Origin: Spirochaetales bacterium
GTDB taxonomy: Bacteria > Spirochaetota > Spirochaetia > SZUA-6 > RPPD01
DNA length: 64,000 nt
Reading direction: 5' to 3'
Assembly: GCA_016929065.1 (NCBI GenBank)
Contig: JAFGJO010000024.1
Span: 26,451 to 90,450, forward strand
In this document: positions 37,533 to 46,371 of the stretch, piece after piece
Layout: the number at the start of each line of letters is the position of its first letter
Numbering within the stretch: the stretch's first letter is position 1
Program-made: the position numbers and the translations under genes
Notes under the pieces: generated by a model
The model's database searches: none
What the model was told of the DNA's origin: nothing
Seen by the model: only the letters and a program-made list of their open reading frames with translations

Positions 37533-38087
37533 ATGACATATAAAACTTACGCGGATGTGCTTCGCCCGTCCTCAAAGACAACCGCCATCCTGTTTGATAT
37601 TGCCCTTATGGCCGGTGCTGCACTCATCCTTTCCCTTTCATCGGTTTGGAGAATCGGCTGGCCGGTTCCCATTACCATGCAGACCTTTTTTGTTTTGTTT
37701 TTTGCAGTGCTCCTCGGCGCACGGCGAGCGACGATTGCCGTTGCTGCTTTTCTTGTTTCAGGACTACTGGGTATGCCTTGGTATCTCGGCGGTGCATTGA
37801 CTGGTGCCACCGGCGGATACCTCATTGGGTTCCTCGTCGCCGCATTTGTTGTAGGATATCTTGCAGAATCAGGTATGGACCGGAAATATTATACTACCGT
37901 TGCTGTCATGGTTGTCGGCAATATTATTATTTATGTGTTCGGCGTGCTTTGGCTGGGCAATTTCCTCAAGCAGGATCTGCTCATGAAGGGGCTCATCATG
38001 TTTGTTCCCGGCGATCTCATAAAAATTGCACTCGCCACGGCGCTGCTTCCCACTGGATGGAAACTAATTGAAAAACTGAAGAAATAA
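37533..38087 (+). CDS. bioY: Biotin transporter substrate-binding component BioY
   Basis: A 184-residue membrane protein with about six helices. The family motifs are WPVPITMQTFFVLFFAVLLG and GMPWYLGGALTGATGGYLIGF, the conserved biotin-site region of ECF-type S components. It takes up biotin, either alone or with an ECF energising module, which is not encoded nearby. GGAG precedes the ATG. No biotin biosynthesis genes are in the window, so biotin may be imported. A strong terminator follows at 38109. Confidence 0.94.
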   Translation: MTYKTYADVLRPSSKTTAILFDIALMAGAALILSLSSVWRIGWPVPITMQTFFVLFFAVLLGARRATIAVAAFLVSGLLGMPWYLGGALTGATGGYLIGFLVAAFVVGYLAESGMDRKYYTTVAVMVVGNIIIYVFGVLWLGNFLKQDLLMKGLIMFVPGDLIKIALATALLPTGWKLIEKLKK

Positions 38088-38108
38088 CAAAGCGTAGACA
38101 ACAACCCG

Positions 38109-38141
38109 AAGCTGTCCCTTCCTGTATGGACAGCTTTTTTT
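38109..38141 (+). terminator. Rho-independent terminator after bioY
   Basis: AAGCTGTCC (38109-38117) pairs with GGACAGCTT (38128-38136), followed by a run of T residues (38135-38141). It ends the bioY transcript 21 bases after the stop and isolates it from the downstream phosphoesterase gene. Confidence 0.92.
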
Positions 38142-38162
38142 ATTCATACTACTCTGTTAATC

Positions 38163-39557
38163 ATGAAAAAGAAAAAGATCATCATACCGGCAGTCATCAC
38201 CAGTATCCTCATTTTAATTGCGGTGTGGTTTTTCTGGCCTGAAGAGACGGTGACATATGCATTTGTATACAGAAATGATCCCGGAATCGAAAAAGATATC
38301 TCCGGATATACGCCTGAATATCCCGATGCCCGATTCATGGTAATAAGCGACCTTCATCTGTTTGATCCTGTTCTGGGTACTTCGGGACAAGCCTTTATGG
38401 AGTATCTGGACGGTGACCGCAAGCTCATAAAGGAAAGCAGCGAGCTGCTTGTCACTGCAAAGAGCATGATCCTGCACCAGGCCCCCGATTTTGTTTTAAT
38501 TCCCGGCGATCTCACCAAGGACGGCGAAAAACAGAGTCATCTCCTGTTGGCACACCATTTGGAAGAAATAGAATCACTGGGCATCAAGGTCTTTGTCGTA
38601 CCGGGCAACCATGACATCAACAACGGGCTCGCCTATTCATATCCCGGCGATCATTATGAAAAAATACCGACCATTCAGGCGGATGAGTTTGCCGAAATTT
38701 ACCGCGATTTTGGGTATACAGAAGCGCTCCAACGGGACCCTGATTCCTTGAGTTATGCAGCGGAACCGGTCCCGGGTCTGCTCCTGCTGGCCATGGATGC
38801 CTGCCGCTATCGTGAAAACAAACCCGACGAGGAATCAATCGTCGACGGAAGGTTTTCGCAGCAAACCGTTTCCTGGATAGAAACAATACTGAGAACCGCG
38901 AAAAAGGATAATAAGCCGGTCATCGCGATGATGCATCACGGGGTGGTTGCGCACTTTGCATCCCAGGAAAAGCACTTTGGCGAATATCTGGTCGATGCAG
39001 CACCCCAGATTGCCGGCATGCTTGCGTACTACAAAGTCAGAATACTGTTTACCGGCCATTTTCACGCGCAGGATATCGCAATGTATAAAGGCGAAGACAC
39101 TGATTTTTTGTATGACGTTGAAACCGGGTCGCTTGTCTCCTACCCGTCGCCGATCCGGAGCATTGCCATCCGGAACAACACCATGAATATCGATTCACAA
39201 TATATTGGATCGATTGCCTCAAAGCCCCGGGATTTTCCGGCATTTTCAAAACAGTTTCTTCATGACGGGATAAAAAACCTCTCGATTCAGACCATGAAAA
39301 AATACTGGGTTTCACAGGAGGATGCAGTCAAGCTCGCTCCAAAAGTTGCGGACGCGTTTCTGGTCCATTACACCGGTGCGGACGTGCCCCCCGGCGTGAC
39401 CCTGAATCCGAAGGATCTGCTCGATGATGACAACCTGAGCCTGATCGGCGGAATTGTGATCGGCCAAAGAAAGGATCTTGTTTGGGATTTATGGCACGAT
39501 GTGCCGCCGGGTGACAATACACTTGTTATTGATTTGAAAACCGGCAAAATAAAGTGA
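38163..39557 (+). CDS. Membrane-anchored metallophosphoesterase
   Basis: A 464-residue calcineurin-like phosphoesterase with an N-terminal membrane helix (about 7-25) that places the domain outside the cytoplasm. All five metal motifs are present: SDLHLFD, PGDLTKDG, GNHDINN, MMHHGVV and TGHFHAQD. Family members act on phosphoesters of lipids, nucleotides or cell-wall precursors; the substrate is not evident. It overlaps the downstream alpha/beta hydrolase by one base (TGATG), so the two enzymes are coexpressed. Confidence 0.9.
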   Translation: MKKKKIIIPAVITSILILIAVWFFWPEETVTYAFVYRNDPGIEKDISGYTPEYPDARFMVISDLHLFDPVLGTSGQAFMEYLDGDRKLIKESSELLVTAKSMILHQAPDFVLIPGDLTKDGEKQSHLLLAHHLEEIESLGIKVFVVPGNHDINNGLAYSYPGDHYEKIPTIQADEFAEIYRDFGYTEALQRDPDSLSYAAEPVPGLLLLAMDACRYRENKPDEESIVDGRFSQQTVSWIETILRTAKKDNKPVIAMMHHGVVAHFASQEKHFGEYLVDAAPQIAGMLAYYKVRILFTGHFHAQDIAMYKGEDTDFLYDVETGSLVSYPSPIRSIAIRNNTMNIDSQYIGSIASKPRDFPAFSKQFLHDGIKNLSIQTMKKYWVSQEDAVKLAPKVADAFLVHYTGADVPPGVTLNPKDLLDDDNLSLIGGIVIGQRKDLVWDLWHDVPPGDNTLVIDLKTGKIK

Positions 39558-40660
39558 TGCAGGCTTCCATGGATTATCAGACACAGGCTCTTGATTCCCC
39601 CGAAAAAACCCTTCCGCTTTTTTATGAGTCGTTACGTGCGAAAATGCCGTTTGCTTTGGGATGGAACAGTTCGATCAACGACCCTGCCGCATGGAAAAAA
39701 ACAGGCCTTGAAAAAGCAAAAGAGATCATGATTCCCTGGAGCGATACGACTCCCTTCAACATGAAAGTCATCGGCCAGAAAGACCGGGGCGGGTATGTGG
39801 CAAAGAAAGTGGTGTTTTCACTCACCGCCGAAAGCCGGGTACTTGCTTTCCTTCTGGTTCCCAAAGGAAAAGGTCCCTATCCTGCCGCGCTCATGCTTCA
39901 TGACCATGGTTCCAAATTCGATATCGGAAAAGAAAAAATGGTGGAAACCTGGAACGATGACGCGCGGCTTTCATCGTCAACAGCATGGAGCCAAAAGCAT
40001 TTTGAGGGAACGTTTCCGGGCGATGAACTGGCAAAGCGCGGATACGTGGTCTTAAGCTGTGATGCCCTGGGCTGGGGCGACCGGAGTGTGCGCGGGTATA
40101 ATACAAACTCACAGCAGGCGCTTGCCTCCAATCTCTTTAACCTGGGCGTTTCCTATGCCGGGCTTATTGCCATGGAAGACTGCCGTGCAGCTGAATTTCT
40201 TGCAGGGTTTCCTGAGGTTGATAAAAAACGTGTTGCGGCAGTCGGGTTTTCCATGGGCGGTTTCCGCACCTGGCAGCTCGCCGCATTGTCCGGCCACATT
40301 ACCGCGGGAATTGTCGAAAACTGGATGGCGACCATGCAGGGGCTGATAGTGCCGCAAAACAATCAGCTTAAGGGTAACTCGGCATTTACCATGCTGCATC
40401 CATTTATTGCCAAATACCTTGATTACCCCGATGTGGCGGGCCTTGCCGCTCCAAAGCCAATGCTCTTTTATGCCGGTGAAAAGGACACCCTGTTTCCCGT
40501 TCCATCAGTAAAAGAGGCCTTTGCGAAACTGGCGCAGATATGGAAGGCATACAATGCCTCGAATAAACTGGAGACAAAAATCTGGAAATACGGACATGTC
40601 TTTTACAAGGAACAGCAGGATGCAGCATTTTCCTGGCTGGACAAACAATTCGGGAAATAA
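39557..40660 (+). CDS. Alpha/beta hydrolase (dienelactone hydrolase / acetylxylan-esterase-like)
   Basis: A 367-residue serine hydrolase. The nucleophile lies in GFSMGG (near 235), the acid residue probably in AGEKDTLF and the histidine in YGHVF near the C-terminus. The segment ALMLHDHGSKFD is the oxyanion loop of the DLH / Abhydrolase_7 branch. No signal peptide is visible, so it is probably cytoplasmic even though its partner is membrane-anchored. I chose the ATG at 39557; a GTG one codon earlier also fits. Confidence 0.85.
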   Translation: MQASMDYQTQALDSPEKTLPLFYESLRAKMPFALGWNSSINDPAAWKKTGLEKAKEIMIPWSDTTPFNMKVIGQKDRGGYVAKKVVFSLTAESRVLAFLLVPKGKGPYPAALMLHDHGSKFDIGKEKMVETWNDDARLSSSTAWSQKHFEGTFPGDELAKRGYVVLSCDALGWGDRSVRGYNTNSQQALASNLFNLGVSYAGLIAMEDCRAAEFLAGFPEVDKKRVAAVGFSMGGFRTWQLAALSGHITAGIVENWMATMQGLIVPQNNQLKGNSAFTMLHPFIAKYLDYPDVAGLAAPKPMLFYAGEKDTLFPVPSVKEAFAKLAQIWKAYNASNKLETKIWKYGHVFYKEQQDAAFSWLDKQFGK

Positions 40661-40709
40661 AAAACAAGAGTGTTCTGAAAAAACTCACACCAATCGAAAT
40701 TTTTTTTCT

Positions 40710-41933
40710 TCACCCGTTGTTTTGTTTGTATCCACTGAAAAAACGCCCGATCCGGGCAAGGGCTTCCTTCGTATCCTCAAGGTTCGGCAGAAACACAATT
40801 CGAAAGTGATCGCTCTGTTTCCAGTTGAATCCGGTTCCCTGGACGATCAAAACCTTTTCCTCGAGCAGCATATCCAGCGCCATCTGCATGTCGCTTTTTA
40901 TATTGAACTTCGTGGTATCCATTTTGGGAAACATATACAGAGCGCCCTTCGGCTTGACGCAGCTGATGCCAGGAATATCAGCCAAAAGCTTGTGGCAGAG
41001 TGTCCGTTGTTCGTAGAGGCGGCCGCCTGGTACGACAAGATCGTCGATACTCTGATACCCGCCCAGCGAAGTTTGAATCGCGATCTGGGCAACGACGTTG
41101 CTGCAGAGCCGCATGGTAGCCAGAACATTCAGTCCTTCGATATACCCTTTTGCTTTCGCCTTGTTGCCGCTCAAAATCATCCAGCCGGAACGGAACCCGG
41201 CAAGGCGGTAGCCCTTTGAAAGGCCATTGAACGTAATGAAAAACACATCGTCGGCAAGGGATGCAAGAGGCACATGGACAGCCCCGTCATAAACGATTTT
41301 TTCATAAATTTCATCGGAAAAAACGATCAGGTTATGATCACGTGCAAGCCCGACAATCTGTTCAAGGACTTCTTTTGAATACACCGCACCAGTGGGGTTG
41401 TTCGGGTTGATCACCACAATCCCCTTGGTCTTTGGTGTAATTTTGCTTTTAATATCCTCAATATCGGGCATCCAGTCGGACTGTTCGTCACACATGTAAT
41501 GGATTGGTCTGCCGCCGGAAAGATTGACTGCCGCGGTCCAGAGAGGATAATCGGGCATGGGGATAAGCATTTCGTCGCCAGTGTTCAAAAGCCCCTGCAT
41601 GCACATCACAATTAATTCACTGACGCCATTGCCGGTATAAATATCGTCGACATCAACATCCCTGATGCCGATTTCCTGACAGTGCTGCATGATTGCCTTT
41701 CGTGCGGCAAAAAGCCCCTTTGAGTCGCTGTAGCCTTCGGCGTCCTTGATATTCAGGATCACATCGTGGATGATCTCATCGGGAGCATACAAACCGAAGG
41801 GTGCGGGATTGCCGATGTTCAGCTTGAAAATGCGGTACCCTTCTTCTTCGAGCCTCTGGGCATGCTGCATGACCGGACCGCGGATATCATAGCAGACATC
41901 CTTCAGTTTATCCGACTGTTTAAAAAAGCTCAT
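40710..41933 (-). CDS. alaA: Pyridoxal-phosphate aminotransferase, alanine type
   Basis: A 407-residue class I/II aminotransferase closest in pattern to AlaA / YfbQ, which makes alanine from pyruvate and glutamate. The cofactor lysine lies in FNGLSKGYRLAGFRSGW (near 240). Family segments are LNIGNPAPFGLYAPDEI, EGYSDSKGLFAARKAI, INPNNPTGAVYS and FSDEIYEKI. The ATG at 41931-41933 follows AAGGAGC by a few bases. The gene stands alone, convergent with the esterase. Aspartate or other substrates cannot be excluded. Confidence 0.88.
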   Translation of the reverse strand: MSFFKQSDKLKDVCYDIRGPVMQHAQRLEEEGYRIFKLNIGNPAPFGLYAPDEIIHDVILNIKDAEGYSDSKGLFAARKAIMQHCQEIGIRDVDVDDIYTGNGVSELIVMCMQGLLNTGDEMLIPMPDYPLWTAAVNLSGGRPIHYMCDEQSDWMPDIEDIKSKITPKTKGIVVINPNNPTGAVYSKEVLEQIVGLARDHNLIVFSDEIYEKIVYDGAVHVPLASLADDVFFITFNGLSKGYRLAGFRSGWMILSGNKAKAKGYIEGLNVLATMRLCSNVVAQIAIQTSLGGYQSIDDLVVPGGRLYEQRTLCHKLLADIPGISCVKPKGALYMFPKMDTTKFNIKSDMQMALDMLLEEKVLIVQGTGFNWKQSDHFRIVFLPNLEDTKEALARIGRFFSGYKQNNG

Positions 41934-42061
41934 CACTGCTCCTTGTCGCGGGCGCGCTGCCCGGTACTCAACAGATTGTTTTCCCTTATATAATTTCGGT
42001 ATCTCCCGGGAAAAAATACAGTAGAGCGATTTTTATTGAAGGTCAAGAGGGAAGAAAAAAA

Positions 42062-42337
42062 CTATCTATAGATATCATCGTGTGATCCAATGTTAATTGG
42101 AATAATTTTTTCTTCATCAATAATAAAATCAATGGTTATTCGGTAACTCATATTTATAGAAATTGACATGACATCAATTCCCCGAATAGTTACTTTATGA
42201 AGTCTCAGAGAGGGGTGCAATGGGTTGATCTCCAATAGTTTAAGAGTCTTTTCATATTGTGAAAAAAGTTCAGGATGTTTTTTTATGAACTTTTTTGCCC
42301 GTTTTTCATATGATTCTGTAAAAATAACTCTATACAC
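42062..42337 (-). CDS. RelE/ParE-superfamily toxin
   Basis: A 91-residue protein of the RelE/YafQ type, starting MYRVIFTESYEKRAKKFIKKHPEL. HPSLRLHKVTIRGIDVMSIS and a final NIGSHDDIY match the ribosome-dependent mRNA endonuclease family, with a C-terminal His and Tyr. Its start overlaps the antitoxin by 8 bases. It stands downstream of the antitoxin in a two-gene operon. Confidence 0.86.
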   Translation of the reverse strand: MYRVIFTESYEKRAKKFIKKHPELFSQYEKTLKLLEINPLHPSLRLHKVTIRGIDVMSISINMSYRITIDFIIDEEKIIPINIGSHDDIYR

Positions 42338-42587
42338 TTTTAAGTCGCTTTAGATGATCCGGGATCGATCTGGATTTTATTTTACCGGTTTTTATGTCGT
42401 TCCTTGATTCATTAATTGCAACATCCAATTCATATTCCCTGAATTTGTTATACTCTTCCATTGTCATTACAACATATTTTTGCTTTCCTCGTACCGTGAT
42501 TACAGCCTCATAGCCGGAAGAAGTAATATTTTCAATTGCGGTAATCCCTTTCAGTTTAAGGTCATTGGCAGTAATTTCGTTGGTCAT
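42330..42587 (-). CDS. Phd/YefM-type antitoxin
   Basis: An 85-residue protein. The N-terminal half (KLKGITAIENITSSGYEAVITVRGKQKYVVMTMEEYNKFRE) is the Phd/YefM DNA-binding fold, and the basic C-terminal tail (RNDIKTGKIKSRS) should wrap the toxin. The gene is preceded by the palindrome 42597-42636, the likely operator, and overlaps the toxin gene. GGAGG lies just before the ATG. Autoregulation by the complex is the usual arrangement. Confidence 0.86.
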   Translation of the reverse strand: MTNEITANDLKLKGITAIENITSSGYEAVITVRGKQKYVVMTMEEYNKFREYELDVAINESRNDIKTGKIKSRSIPDHLKRLKSV

Positions 42588-42596
42588 AAAACCTCC

Positions 42597-42636
42597 ACTT
42601 GATTAATAATACTTTAAATAGTATTATTAATCAAGT
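42597..42636. promoter_or_regulatory. Perfect 17-bp palindrome, probable TA operator
   Basis: ACTTGATTAATAATACT (42597-42613), a 6-base spacer and its exact reverse complement (42620-42636). It lies 10 bases upstream of the antitoxin ATG, where an autorepressor would bind. It is unusually long and A/T-rich. No U run follows on either side, so it is unlikely to be a terminator. The rest of the 300-base gap to the phasin gene holds a type B repeat and the promoter at 42840. Confidence 0.75.
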
Positions 42637-42781
42637 AAAACAGAGTGTGGTGAACACCGGTGGTGTTTTAACGGCACACTCAATTCCCGCAACATCTTTA
42701 TACAAATCAATACACATTAAATTTGTAACGGACACAGGCCTGCTTTCTTTTCACACCGTAGATCGTGCAAATCCTTCTGAA

Positions 42782-42815
42782 TTTTTCCTGTTTTTATGGT
42801 TTCCTTATTGTTCTT
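42782..42815. repeat. Dispersed intergenic repeat, type B
   Basis: The sequence TTTTTCCTGTTTTTATGGTT followed by TCCTTATTGTTC matches the pattern TTTTCCTG-(G)TTTC-TG-TTTCCTTAT seen in other gaps near 53.35, 53.47, 55.22 and 63.80 kb. Confidence 0.5.
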
Positions 42816-42839
42816 TCGCAAAGGCAAGACCAATTATTG

Positions 42840-42868
42840 TTGAATGCACATGGCAACTGAAGTATACT
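42840..42868 (+). promoter_or_regulatory. Candidate sigma-70 promoter for the phasin-like gene
   Basis: TTGAAT (42840-42845), 17-base spacer, TATACT (42863-42868). The ribosome site AAGGAGG (42875-42881) follows immediately, so the 5' leader would be short. Confidence 0.5.
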
Positions 42869-42887
42869 TTGATTAAGGAGGCCTGCC

Positions 42888-43190
42888 ATGCTTGATGTAA
42901 TAAAGAAAGGTGTTCTTTTGGGACTGGGCGCTATTACCCTGACCAAAGAGAAGGCGGAAGAATTTGCCGATGAGCTCATCAAAAAAGGAGGGGCGGCACA
43001 GGACAAAAAAAACGAGATTGTCAATGACCTGCTGAAAAAAGCACAGACACTTGAATCGGACATTGAAAAAAAGATCGGTGAACAGGTGCGCAAAACCCTT
43101 ACTAACATGGGAGTTCCCACGAAAGAAGATTTCGAGGAACTCAAGACAGAGATCAAAAAGATCTCCTCGAAACTGGATACTGCGAAATAA
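42888..43190 (+). CDS. Phasin-like protein (COG3937-type)
   Basis: A 100-residue, almost entirely helical protein: a hydrophobic start (MLDVIKKGVLLGLGAITLT) then a long charged coiled coil ending in EDFEELKTEIKKISSKLD. The pattern matches the PhaF / phasin-related regulators, which bind polyhydroxyalkanoate granules in some bacteria, but no PHA synthase is in the window. A very strong AAGGAGG precedes it. It is followed two bases later by the UbiB-like gene, so the two act together. Confidence 0.78.
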   Translation: MLDVIKKGVLLGLGAITLTKEKAEEFADELIKKGGAAQDKKNEIVNDLLKKAQTLESDIEKKIGEQVRKTLTNMGVPTKEDFEELKTEIKKISSKLDTAK

Positions 43191-43192
43191 CA

Positions 43193-44884
43193 TTGATAAA
43201 ACGAAAATCCGTATCCATCAACAAGCGAATTGTTTTCAAACGGTCGCGTGAGATCCTTATGGTTTTGTTCAAGCACGGATTTTCCGAGATTCTGCGCCGC
43301 CTTCGTTTGGGGCCGATTTCGTTTTTTTCGGTACTATGGTTGCGCAGAAAAAGCAGGAAAGAAGAACTTGGAAAACCCTTCCCGGTGCGCATCCGCCTTA
43401 CTCTGGAAGAACTTGGCCCGACCTTTATAAAATTCGGGCAGATGCTCTCCATGCGTCCGGATCTGATATCCGCGGATATTGTTTCTGAACTGCAGAAACT
43501 GCAGGATCAGGTTCCGCCGTTTGACACGACACTTGTCCGCGAAATTATTGCGGGCCAGCTGCAAAAACCGGTGGATGATATTTTTACATCGTTTTCGCAC
43601 ATGCCGGACGCCGCCGCCTCGATTGCACAGGTACACAAGGCATATCTGGCAGATGGAACCTGCGTTGCCGTGAAAGTACAGCGCCCGGGCCTTCGGCAGC
43701 AGATCGCTGTTGACCTTGAAATACTTTTTTATCTCGCGGACCTTGCGGAAAAACATATCCCGGAGGTATCCCTTATTAATCCGACGGCAATCGTGCGCGA
43801 GTTTGCCAAAAGCCTGTACAATGAAATTGATTTTCAGCGTGAGGCACGGAATATGGAATCATTCCGCAAATATTTTTCACAGGATGAATCAATCCATATC
43901 CCGGCTGTTATTCATGAATACACCACTGAACGAATTCTCACCATGGAGTATATTGACGGGATTAAAGTTTCCGATATCGATATGCTCACCAAAAAGTCAT
44001 ACGATAAAAAACAGATTGCCCTGAACGGGGTCAATGCGTTTTTTAAACAGGTGTTCGAATTCGGTTTTTTTCATGCAGATCCCCATGCCGGCAATATTTT
44101 CATACTCCCCCAAAATGTCATCGCCCCGGTGGATTTCGGCATCATCGGTTTTATTAATCAGCACCTGCGAAAACAGCTTGGACGTGCATTAAAAGCATTC
44201 ATAGACCGCGACGGCTACCAGTTTGCGAAAGTGCTCAGGGATCTGGAACTTGTCGAAGAAAGCAATATCAGCCGGGACCTCTGCCATGATATTGAACACC
44301 TTATTAATTATTATTACAACATGCCGTTTAACCAGATTCGAATCGGTGCTGCGGTATTCGATTTGATCGATATCATCAGAAAATATCATGTGCGGATTCC
44401 GGCAGATCTGATTTTACTGGGGAAGACTGTTGCGGTCGTTGAAACGATCGGAAAAAATCTTGATCCCGGCCTGAATATTGCGGACTGCGCATCGCCGTAT
44501 GTTCAGAAAGCGATTCTGGAAGCTGCCAATCCCATCCGGCAGGCAAAAGATTTTCTGCAATTTCTCAATGATTCCGGTGATTTCATGAAAGACCTCCCCG
44601 ATGAACTGCGGACCATCCTCAAGAAGGTGCGTCAGGACAAGTTAAAGGTCCAGCTGGATCATACGGGGCTTGATTACTTTGTCAAGGAAATGGACAAGGC
44701 CAGTAACAGGCTTTCTTTTAGTATTATCATCGCAGCGTTTCTGATCGGCTCTTCGTTTGTTTCACAGTTTACCCAGGGGCCGACCATCCTTGGGATTCCG
44801 ATTTTTGCATTTATCGGTTTTGCATCTGCAGGGTTTCTGGGATTGGTGCTGCTTGTTGCAATTATCCGTTCCGGACGGCTATAA
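43193..44884 (+). CDS. ABC1/AarF/UbiB-family atypical kinase
   Basis: A 563-residue protein of the UbiB / ADCK family with an atypical kinase-like fold. Signature elements are the KxGQ motif (IKFGQMLSMRPDL), the Lys in CVAVKVQRPG, FFHADPHAGNIF and PVDFGIIG (the DFG-like metal site), and two C-terminal membrane helices (about 505-555). In other bacteria such proteins support ubiquinone or isoprenoid-lipid metabolism. A TTG at 43193 gives a start two bases after the phasin stop and fits family N-termini; an ATG 22 codons later would cut into conserved sequence. Its last 6 bases overlap the convergent C39 gene. Confidence 0.88.
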   Translation: MIKRKSVSINKRIVFKRSREILMVLFKHGFSEILRRLRLGPISFFSVLWLRRKSRKEELGKPFPVRIRLTLEELGPTFIKFGQMLSMRPDLISADIVSELQKLQDQVPPFDTTLVREIIAGQLQKPVDDIFTSFSHMPDAAASIAQVHKAYLADGTCVAVKVQRPGLRQQIAVDLEILFYLADLAEKHIPEVSLINPTAIVREFAKSLYNEIDFQREARNMESFRKYFSQDESIHIPAVIHEYTTERILTMEYIDGIKVSDIDMLTKKSYDKKQIALNGVNAFFKQVFEFGFFHADPHAGNIFILPQNVIAPVDFGIIGFINQHLRKQLGRALKAFIDRDGYQFAKVLRDLELVEESNISRDLCHDIEHLINYYYNMPFNQIRIGAAVFDLIDIIRKYHVRIPADLILLGKTVAVVETIGKNLDPGLNIADCASPYVQKAILEAANPIRQAKDFLQFLNDSGDFMKDLPDELRTILKKVRQDKLKVQLDHTGLDYFVKEMDKASNRLSFSIIIAAFLIGSSFVSQFTQGPTILGIPIFAFIGFASAGFLGLVLLVAIIRSGRL

Positions 44885-46297
44885 ATCCTTTTTTCGTTCC
44901 ACGACAATACCCGTTTTGATTCTCATGGCATTAAACACTTCATCGGCAAGAAAAAACCTGTTTCTGCCGATCATGCTCACCCCGTCAGCGTAGCGGGTGG
45001 TGTTGCCGTCCCATTCACCGGGGATTGCGTCGTACACCACAAAATATTTTTTATCGAGAGTATAGCCTTTGATTAAGAGATAGTGCCCGGTTGAATCGGG
45101 ATAATACCTGCCGACATAATCGGTTTCCTCCCGGCCTTTTGTCATGGTAATTTTTCCGCAATGAAACGAGACGATAATTATTTTGCCTTCATCGATATAA
45201 TTCATCATCATCTGTATGCTGCTAAAATCTGTTTCTTTTGCAGAAATATTGTTTTCCAGAAGATTGCCCAGCAGATGTCCGTACCCCACCGCCCCGTTGC
45301 TGTTGGGAAGGCCAATCTGGCCGCGGACTCCTTCCACTGTAGTGCGCTTTCCGGTAGCCCACATGATTGCCGATGCATTGCCTGCCGGGCCGCAATTGCC
45401 GTACATGCCGGTATCAAACTGGGTGATGTACCAGTCGTATTCCGGTTCAACACTCAACCGCACGGGGAACGGGCTGACCCAAAGATAAAACTCATAGGGT
45501 GTATTGTTTTTCATCAGTTTTATACGGGAAAAACCGGTGTTTCTGGCAACAAGAATATTTGTATCAAGAAATTCGACAAGTGCGGGTTCCTGGATAATCT
45601 GTGTGGAAGAATCAAATGATACTGATGATTTATCGGGATTTTTAAAAAGATGCTCCAGAAATACGAGGTCTCCCGCTCGTTCTGCGGTAACATAGGGAAG
45701 TCCGGTGTAGTCTGTCGGCACACCGGAAACTTTAATTTCAAGATTGTTTGATACGGTGTACTCACCGCTGTTCGAGCGGATCACAAGACGAACAGTATAG
45801 TTCCCCGGGCGGATATACTGCACGACGGGTGACGGGTCAAAGCTGAAACGGTTGTTCCCCAAATCCCAGACATAATCAATTTCTTTATTCTGGAGGGCGG
45901 TATCAGCTTTAAGGGTGACAACAGCGGGAGCGATCAGCGAATCCCGGACAAAGGAAATGGTTAGGGAACGGGAGGCCGAATCTCCGGCATTTTTTTTTGT
46001 GTCGGGTTCTTTTGGAAACAACAGCTTTTTTCCAGGTATAAGCGGCAGCTCGCCGGTAAGTCTGTTTTCGATAATGAGGTGATACGGGGAGACGGAGTGT
46101 TTTTTCGCGATATCGTATATGGTTTCCCCCGCGGCAACGATATATGATGCCGGGGTGACGGGATTGTCATGGAGTTTGCCGAGCATCAGGGATCCGGGAT
46201 CAGAAGCAGCAGCCATTGTTCCCAGAAACAATATCATGGCCGCCAGCAATCCTGCTGCCGGAACAAGAATATAAAGAATTCTTTTGTTATTCACCAT
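44879..46297 (-). CDS. LysM and C39-peptidase-like envelope protein
   Basis: A 472-residue exported protein. An N-terminal membrane anchor or signal peptide (about 7-30) is followed by a LysM domain (about 50-95, YIVAAGETIYDIAKKHSVS), which binds peptidoglycan. A PKD-like beta domain follows (about 110-190, with GNYTVRLVIRSNSGEYTV). The C-terminal domain resembles a C39/papain-like peptidase: YGNCGPAGNAS with a possible catalytic Cys near 301, and GHYLLIKGY with a His near 404. It may cleave peptides at the cell wall. The ends of this gene and the UbiB-like gene overlap by 6 bases in convergent orientation. Confidence 0.83.
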   Translation of the reverse strand: MVNNKRILYILVPAAGLLAAMILFLGTMAAASDPGSLMLGKLHDNPVTPASYIVAAGETIYDIAKKHSVSPYHLIIENRLTGELPLIPGKKLLFPKEPDTKKNAGDSASRSLTISFVRDSLIAPAVVTLKADTALQNKEIDYVWDLGNNRFSFDPSPVVQYIRPGNYTVRLVIRSNSGEYTVSNNLEIKVSGVPTDYTGLPYVTAERAGDLVFLEHLFKNPDKSSVSFDSSTQIIQEPALVEFLDTNILVARNTGFSRIKLMKNNTPYEFYLWVSPFPVRLSVEPEYDWYITQFDTGMYGNCGPAGNASAIMWATGKRTTVEGVRGQIGLPNSNGAVGYGHLLGNLLENNISAKETDFSSIQMMMNYIDEGKIIIVSFHCGKITMTKGREETDYVGRYYPDSTGHYLLIKGYTLDKKYFVVYDAIPGEWDGNTTRYADGVSMIGRNRFFLADEVFNAMRIKTGIVVERKKDL

Positions 46298-46371
46298 GCC
46301 TCCTTGCCGATCTGGTGCTGAAAATGTATTTTATAGAGACTATATCATATTAAAAAAAAGGAGAAGAGGCA

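Noticed and set aside
42599..42895. A plus-strand frame of 98 codons in the gap before the phasin-like gene.
   Set aside because: It begins inside the palindrome, crosses a type B repeat and the phasin promoter, and has no ribosome site.
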